Source of the DNA: Geminicoccaceae bacterium
Lineage (GTDB): Bacteria; Pseudomonadota; Alphaproteobacteria; Geminicoccales; Geminicoccaceae
Direction of reading: 5' to 3'
Length of the DNA: 64,000 nt
Assembly: GCA_025062095.1 (NCBI GenBank)
Contig: JANXAZ010000012.1
Location: forward strand, 1 to 64,000
Shown: positions 56,501 through 61,426 of the stretch, in pieces
Position numbering within the stretch: position 1 is the first letter of the stretch
How the letters are laid out: every line of letters starts with the position of its first letter
Notes under the pieces: generated by a model
Database searches by the model: none
What the model saw: only the letters and a program-made list of their open reading frames with translations
What the model was told of the DNA's origin: nothing
Position numbers and translations under genes: made by a program

Positions 56501-57507
56501 CACCGCCCCGCCCGCTTGGCATCGAGCGCGCGCAGGATCTTTTCGGGGGTGAAGGGCATCTCCGTGATCCGCACCCCGATCGCGTCCTCGATCGCGTTGG
56601 CGATGGCGGGAATGGGCGGGGTCGCGCACATCTCCCCGATGCCCTTGGCCCCGTACGGTCCGTCGAGAGCCGGCCGCTCGATGATCTCGATCTCGACCGG
56701 GCACATGTCGCCGGGACCCGGCATGAGATAGCCGTTGAAGTCCGTGGGCCCGTGCGCGCGGTCGGGGTAATAGGGCTCCACCGTCTCGAAGAGGGCGTGC
56801 GAGATCCCCATCCACGCTCCGCCCACGAGCTGTTGTTCGACGAGGCCGATGTTCAGGGCGCGGCCGATCTCGTAAGCGGCTTTGATGGACAGAACGCGGA
56901 CCTCGCCGGTCTCGTCGTCGACCTCGACGTCGACGATCATGCAGGCGTGGGCATAGGTCGTCACGGGGCGCATCGCGCCCGTATCGGGATCGACGTCCGA
57001 GGGCGGGACGAGGAACATGCCGCGTCCGGAGATCGACTTGCCGCGCTTGAAATGCGCCGCCTGGGCGACGTCGCGCACGCTGAGCGCGCGCGCGGGCGCC
57101 CCTTTGACGCGCACGTTGCCGCGTCCGTCGAGCTCGAGATCGCGCGGATCGACCTCGAGCTCTTCGGCCGCCACCTCGAGCAGCACCTCCTTCGCCTCGC
57201 GCGCCGCGGCGACGACCGCGTTCCCGGCGCGGTGCGTGCCGCGCGAGGCGAAGCTGCCCATGCAGTGCGGGCCGGTGTCGGAATCGCCCGTATCGACGTG
57301 CACGTCCTCGATCGGCACGCCCAAGGTCTCGGCCGCGAGCTGGCGGGTCACGGATTTCATCCCCTGCCCGAGATCGATCGAGGAGAGGGTGACGACGAAC
57401 TTGCCGGTGGGCGTCGCGTGCACGAGGGCCTGGCTCGGATCTCCGCCGAGGTTCATCCCGATGGGGTAGTTCACCGAGGCGACGCCGCGACCGCGGTGTT
57501 TGGCCAT
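56500..57507 (-). CDS. Molybdenum hydroxylase large subunit, C-terminal half (split)
   Basis: 335 residues equal to the second Mo-cofactor-binding domain of xanthine dehydrogenase/aldehyde oxidoreductase large subunits. GRGVASVNYPIGMNLGG, TLSSIDLGQGMKSVTRQLAA, CMGSFASRGTHRAGNAVVAA, and GPYGAKGIGEMCATPPIPAI, which contains the catalytic Glu that activates the metal-bound water. The start has its own ribosome-binding site GGGAGAGGAGCC after the N-terminal half's stop; both halves are in the same frame 12 nt apart. It must associate with the upstream half to work. Confidence 0.9.
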   Translation of the reverse strand: MAKHRGRGVASVNYPIGMNLGGDPSQALVHATPTGKFVVTLSSIDLGQGMKSVTRQLAAETLGVPIEDVHVDTGDSDTGPHCMGSFASRGTHRAGNAVVAAAREAKEVLLEVAAEELEVDPRDLELDGRGNVRVKGAPARALSVRDVAQAAHFKRGKSISGRGMFLVPPSDVDPDTGAMRPVTTYAHACMIVDVEVDDETGEVRVLSIKAAYEIGRALNIGLVEQQLVGGAWMGISHALFETVEPYYPDRAHGPTDFNGYLMPGPGDMCPVEIEIIERPALDGPYGAKGIGEMCATPPIPAIANAIEDAIGVRITEMPFTPEKILRALDAKRAGR

Positions 57508-57519
57508 GGCTCCTCTCCC

Positions 57520-59208
57520 TCAGCGCCGCCGGCTGCCGAAGACCGAGGAGAAGCGCAGCGCCCCGTGGCCGCTCGCGGGCCGCGGCGGCTCGGGCGGCTC
57601 CTGCTCCTCTCGGCGCCGGCCCTCCCCGCCCTCCGCGGCGCGTCGGGCTCCGTCCTCGACCGCCCTCGCCTCCACCGCGCGCGCCTCCGAGCGGAGCCAG
57701 GAGGGCGGCGGGGTCGTCGCGCGCGCCGAGGGACGCTCCGCGGCGTCGATCCGGCTCGTCTCGCGCCCACGCTCGCCCTCCCCGCGATCGGAAAGGCGCG
57801 TGCGCGCGGGCGGGGTGGGCGGGACGCGGCCCCGATCTCCGCCGCCCCCGATGCGCGAGGAGGCGCTTCGCGCCTCTTCCGAGAGCGGCCAGCGGGCGAG
57901 CTCCGCCGCCACCTGGATGCACTCGATGAGCGCCGCTCCTTCGGTGAGCTTGCGGTGCGCTTTCATGTCGCCGTCGCGGTAGGCGTTCTTGATGCGCAGC
58001 TCGAGCGGATCCATCCCGATCGCCCGGGCCACCGCGTCCATCTGCGATTCGAGGGCGAAATCCCCGCCCGTGACCCCGAAGCCGCGCATGGCCGAAGACG
58101 GCGTGCGGTTCGTGAAGACGCAGAAGCTGTCCACCCAGACGTTGGGGATCCAGTACGGTCCGGGATGGTGCGCGGCGGATTTGATCGTCCCGTAAGTGGA
58201 AAGCCGCGAATAGGCGCCCGCGTCGTGATAATGGACGATCTTGCGGGCGAGGATGCGGCCGTCGCGCGTCACCCCGTCGGTGATGTACACGCGCTCCGCC
58301 CCGCGCGGGCTCGAGACCTGCATCTCTTCCGCCCGAGTGAACACGTAGCGCACGGGCCGGCCGGTGAGCATGGCGGCGAGTACGGCCAGGGGTTCCACCA
58401 CCGTGTCGACCTTGCCGCCGAAGCCGCCGCCCACCGTGCCGCCGATGAAGTGCAAGCGGTTCGTGTCGAGCCGGAGTTGGGCGGCGGTGTTGTCGAGCGA
58501 GAAATGCAGGCCCTGGGTGCAGGTGTAGACCGTGAAGCGGCCGTCCTCGCCCGGGACCACGATGCACCCCTGGGTCTCGAGCGGGGCGTGCTCGATCGGC
58601 GACATCTGGTAGCGGCCTTCGACGATCACGTCGGCCTGACGGAAGGCCGCCTCGACGTCGCCGAAACGGATCTGCTGGCAGTCGTAATCGCCCCAGTAGC
58701 GGAACCAGTTGCGACCGATGTATTCGTTGACCAGAGGCGCGTCGGGCTTCAAGGCTTCTTCGACGTCGAACACGGCCGGCAAAGGATCGTAGTCCACGCG
58801 CACCTTGGCCACCGCTTCGTCGGCCGCGCGCAGCGACTCGGCGACGATCGCCACGATCGGCTCGCCCCGATAGCGCACCTTGCCGTCGGCGAGGGCCGGC
58901 TCGTCGTCGATGCCGAAGTTGAAGATCGTGAGAATGTTGTGGGCCTTCTTGGGCAGGTCGGCCCAGCGCAGGATCCGCCGCACCCCCGGCACCCGCTCGG
59001 CTTCGCGCGTATCGATCGCGCGGATGCGGGCGTGGTCGTGGGTGCTGCGCACGCAGCGGATGTGCAGAAGGCCCGGGACGAGGCGGTCGTCGAAGAAGGT
59101 CGTGCGCCCGGTGACGTGTCCCTCGATGTCCTGCCGGCGGACGGGCTTGCCGACGATCGCGAGATCGTCGTCGCGCTCGTCGGCGAAGAGTTCCTTGCGG
59201 ATGCGCAC
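57520..59208 (-). CDS. Molybdenum hydroxylase large subunit, N-terminal half (split), with low-complexity tail
   Basis: 562 residues. The first 430 are the a/b-hammerhead (VGKPVRRQDIEGHVTGRTTF, LVPGLLHIRCVRSTHDHARI) and first Mo-binding domain of the xanthine dehydrogenase family (EHAPLETQGCIVVPGEDGRF, GGTVGGGFGGKVDTVVEPLA, NRTPSSAMRGFGVTGGDFAL). The Cu-ligand motif of CO dehydrogenase (AYxCSFR) is absent; SAMRGFG is the form found in aldehyde/heterocycle hydroxylases. After about residue 430 comes a roughly 130-residue Arg/Ser/Glu/Pro-rich tail with no fold, ending just before the C-terminal-half gene. GTG at 59208 with GGGAGG upstream is the start; a GTG at 59229 overlaps the 2Fe-2S subunit stop. 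Confidence 0.88.
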   Translation of the reverse strand: MRIRKELFADERDDDLAIVGKPVRRQDIEGHVTGRTTFFDDRLVPGLLHIRCVRSTHDHARIRAIDTREAERVPGVRRILRWADLPKKAHNILTIFNFGIDDEPALADGKVRYRGEPIVAIVAESLRAADEAVAKVRVDYDPLPAVFDVEEALKPDAPLVNEYIGRNWFRYWGDYDCQQIRFGDVEAAFRQADVIVEGRYQMSPIEHAPLETQGCIVVPGEDGRFTVYTCTQGLHFSLDNTAAQLRLDTNRLHFIGGTVGGGFGGKVDTVVEPLAVLAAMLTGRPVRYVFTRAEEMQVSSPRGAERVYITDGVTRDGRILARKIVHYHDAGAYSRLSTYGTIKSAAHHPGPYWIPNVWVDSFCVFTNRTPSSAMRGFGVTGGDFALESQMDAVARAIGMDPLELRIKNAYRDGDMKAHRKLTEGAALIECIQVAAELARWPLSEEARSASSRIGGGGDRGRVPPTPPARTRLSDRGEGERGRETSRIDAAERPSARATTPPPSWLRSEARAVEARAVEDGARRAAEGGEGRRREEQEPPEPPRPASGHGALRFSSVFGSRRR

Positions 59209-59225
59209 GCTCGCCTCCCTTCCGC

Positions 59226-59702
59226 TCACCGCCGCGCCGCCAGACGCCGCGCCGCCTCCAGGATCGCCTCGATGATCGGCAGATATCCGGTGCAGCGGCA
59301 GACGTTGCCGGAGATCGCCTCGATCACCTCCTCGCGCGTCGGGTTCGGGTTGCGATCGAGCAGCGCTTTGGCGGCCATGATCATCCCCGGCGTGCAGAAG
59401 CCGCACTGGGCCGCGAAGCGGTCCATGAAGGCCTCCTGCAGGGGGTGGAGAGTCGGTCCGTCGGCGAGCCCGCGCACCGTTTCCACCCGGCGGCCCTCCG
59501 CGGCGTCGGCGAGGAGAAGACAGGAGAGCACCGGCTCGCCGTCGAGGAGCACGGTGCACGCCCCGCAGGTGCCCTGAAGACATCCCGCCTTGGGCGAGGT
59601 GTCGCCGAGCCGGTGGCGCAGCACCGACAAGAGCGTCTCCGCGGGCTCGGCAACCGCCGCCACCGCGGTACCGTTCAAGGTGAAGGAAACGGCCGTGACC
59701 AT
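59226..59702 (-). CDS. 2Fe-2S subunit of molybdenum hydroxylase
   Basis: Small iron-sulfur subunit, 158 residues, of the CoxS/XdhA-small type. Plant-ferredoxin cluster AGCLQGTCGACTVLLDG then SCLLLADAAEG; second cluster AAQCGFCTPGMIMAAKALL and GNVCRCTGYLPIIEAILEA. It passes electrons from the Mo site to FAD. ATG 59702 has GGGAGG 6 bases upstream; an upstream ATG at 59717 is less well placed. Confidence 0.95.
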   Translation of the reverse strand: MVTAVSFTLNGTAVAAVAEPAETLLSVLRHRLGDTSPKAGCLQGTCGACTVLLDGEPVLSCLLLADAAEGRRVETVRGLADGPTLHPLQEAFMDRFAAQCGFCTPGMIMAAKALLDRNPNPTREEVIEAISGNVCRCTGYLPIIEAILEAARRLAARR

Positions 59703-59713
59703 GCGCGCCTCCC

Positions 59714-60532
59714 TCATCCTTCGCCGAGCAAGAGCCGGCGCAGCACGACCCCGATCACCCGCCGCCGGTACCAGGCAGAGGCGAGCGAGTCGGTGGGCGG
59801 ATCGGTGCCTTCGGCCGCCACCGCCACCGCGGGGGCGATTCCCTCGGGAGAAAGCGGCCGCCCCTCGAGCGCGCGCTCGACCGCGCGGGCGCGGATCGGG
59901 GTCTTCCCCATCGCGCCGTAGGCCACCCGCGCGCCCGTGATCCTCCCCCCGGAAAGCGGCAGATGGGCGGCGATCGAGAGCACCGCCGCGCCTTTGGGGC
60001 GGGTACGGGTCATCTTGTGGAAGCGAAAGGCCGCGGGATCGCTCGGACGCTCGAACACGACCGCGCTCACGAGCGCGCGCGGATGCCGATCGCGACCGCG
60101 CAGGAACTCCTCGAGCGGGATCTCCCTCGGGCCGAAGCCGGTCGCGAGTTGCACCCGGGCGTCGAGCGCGAGCAGCGCGGCCGCGAAGTCGCCGTACGGG
60201 TGTTCGGCGAAGAGATTGCCGCCCACGGTGGCCATGGAGCGCACCGCCGGACCGCCGATCGCGCGCGCCGGCGCGTGCAGGAAGGCGAGCTCGCGCGCGG
60301 CGAGGATCCGGGCCATGGTCACCCCGGCCCCGAGCTCGATCCGGCCGCCCGCCGTGCGCATGCGCACGAAGTTCGGATCGCGGGTGCGCACGAGAAGCGA
60401 AAAAGAGACGTCGCCTTCGTTGACCGCGCGCATGAGCAGGGTGCCGCCGGCGAGAAAGCGCGCCGCGCGCTCGGTAGCGAGGAGCGCCGCGGCCTCGGCG
60501 AGCGTCTCGGTGGTCCGCACGGACAAGGGCAC
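59714..60532 (-). CDS. FAD-binding medium subunit of molybdenum hydroxylase
   Basis: 272-residue CoxM-type subunit. FAD-binding motifs ARFLAGGTLLMRAVNEG and SMATVGGNLFAEHPYGDFAA, with the CO_deh_flav_C domain at the end (RIT GARVAYGAMGKTPIRARA). Start is GTG at 60532. It is preceded by the second SRPBCC gene with 3 bp between them, and followed closely by the 2Fe-2S subunit. It reoxidises by passing electrons to quinone or NAD in relatives. Confidence 0.92.
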   Translation of the reverse strand: MPLSVRTTETLAEAAALLATERAARFLAGGTLLMRAVNEGDVSFSLLVRTRDPNFVRMRTAGGRIELGAGVTMARILAARELAFLHAPARAIGGPAVRSMATVGGNLFAEHPYGDFAAALLALDARVQLATGFGPREIPLEEFLRGRDRHPRALVSAVVFERPSDPAAFRFHKMTRTRPKGAAVLSIAAHLPLSGGRITGARVAYGAMGKTPIRARAVERALEGRPLSPEGIAPAVAVAAEGTDPPTDSLASAWYRRRVIGVVLRRLLLGEG

Positions 60533-60535
60533 GAC

Positions 60536-60982
60536 CTAGCCCTCCCGGGTCGCGAGGAGGCGGCGGATCGCCTCCATACCCGCCGCCTGCACCTCTTCCT
60601 TGACGAGCCGGATCATCGCCGCCTCTTCTCCCGGCCTCGTGGTGAAGCGCGCACGCCACGACCAGAAGGTCCGATCGCCGTCGGTCACCGGCAGGAGGCG
60701 CACGGTGGCGACGTAATTGAAAAGCGGCACCGGCGTATCGAGAAGACAATAAGTGAAGCTCTGCTCGAGATCGGAAAGCGCGAGGAGCTGCTCGCGCAGC
60801 TCCGCGCCGTCGGCGAGCCGGAAGCGGCGCACGCATCCCACCCGGTCGGCGGGTTCCCCGCGCTCGATGCGGCTTTCCGCGACCGCGGGGTGCCAGCGGT
60901 CGTGGCCGTTGAAGTCGCGCAGGATCGCCCACACCCGATCCGAGGGCGCGTCCAGGATCGTGCTCGAGGCGACCTCGATCAT
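60536..60982 (-). CDS. SRPBCC/CoxG-like protein, second tandem copy
   Basis: 148-residue START/SRPBCC fold: VWAILRDFNGHDRWHPAVAE, RIERGEPADRVGCVRRFRLA, PVTDGDRTFWSWRARF. It is a paralogue of the next gene upstream, about 40-50% alike by eye, with the same landmarks in order. CoxG-type SRPBCC proteins recruit CO dehydrogenase to the membrane or carry a hydrophobic ligand. The ATG overlaps the upstream stop (TGATG). Confidence 0.87.
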   Translation of the reverse strand: MIEVASSTILDAPSDRVWAILRDFNGHDRWHPAVAESRIERGEPADRVGCVRRFRLADGAELREQLLALSDLEQSFTYCLLDTPVPLFNYVATVRLLPVTDGDRTFWSWRARFTTRPGEEAAMIRLVKEEVQAAGMEAIRRLLATREG

Positions 60983-61422
60983 CAACCGGCTCCGAAGATG
61001 CGCTTCAAGGCATCGAAGCCGGCCTGGAACACGCGGTCGCCGATCGAACGCACGAGCTCGGCTTCGCGCGCCGGATCGCAGGCGAACTCGGCCGACCATT
61101 CGGCGAAGGTGCGATCGCCGTCGGTGACCGGGGTCAAGCGCAAGGTGGCGACGTAGTCCGAAAGTGGCATGGGACTCTCGAGGATCGAGTAGGTCACGAA
61201 ATATTCGTAGTCCGAAAGTCCCAAGAGCCGCTCGCGGATGCGATCGCCGTTTCTGAGCCGGAAATCGCGGACGCAGCCGACCCGGTCCGCCGGTTCCCCG
61301 TTCTCGATCCGGCTCTCGGCCACGGCCGGATGCCAAGAGGGCAGGCCGTTGAAGTCGCGGATGCGCGCCCAGACGCGCGCGACCGGCGCACCGATGACGC
61401 TCGAGACGTAGACGCGGGCCAC
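60982..61422 (-). CDS. SRPBCC/CoxG-like protein, first tandem copy
   Basis: 146-residue SRPBCC protein: VWARIRDFNGLPSWHPAVAE, RIENGEPADRVGCVRDFRLR, PVTDGDRTFAEWSAEF. Start is GTG at 61422, four bases after the flotillin-like gene's stop, linking them in one transcript. It is the tandem duplicate of the next gene. Confidence 0.87.
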   Translation of the reverse strand: MARVYVSSVIGAPVARVWARIRDFNGLPSWHPAVAESRIENGEPADRVGCVRDFRLRNGDRIRERLLGLSDYEYFVTYSILESPMPLSDYVATLRLTPVTDGDRTFAEWSAEFACDPAREAELVRSIGDRVFQAGFDALKRIFGAG

Positions 61423-61426
61423 GGCT

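Noticed and set aside
56500-59702. Form I CO dehydrogenase
   Set aside because: The cox-like accessory genes suggest it, but the AYxCSFR copper-site motif is absent from the large subunit.
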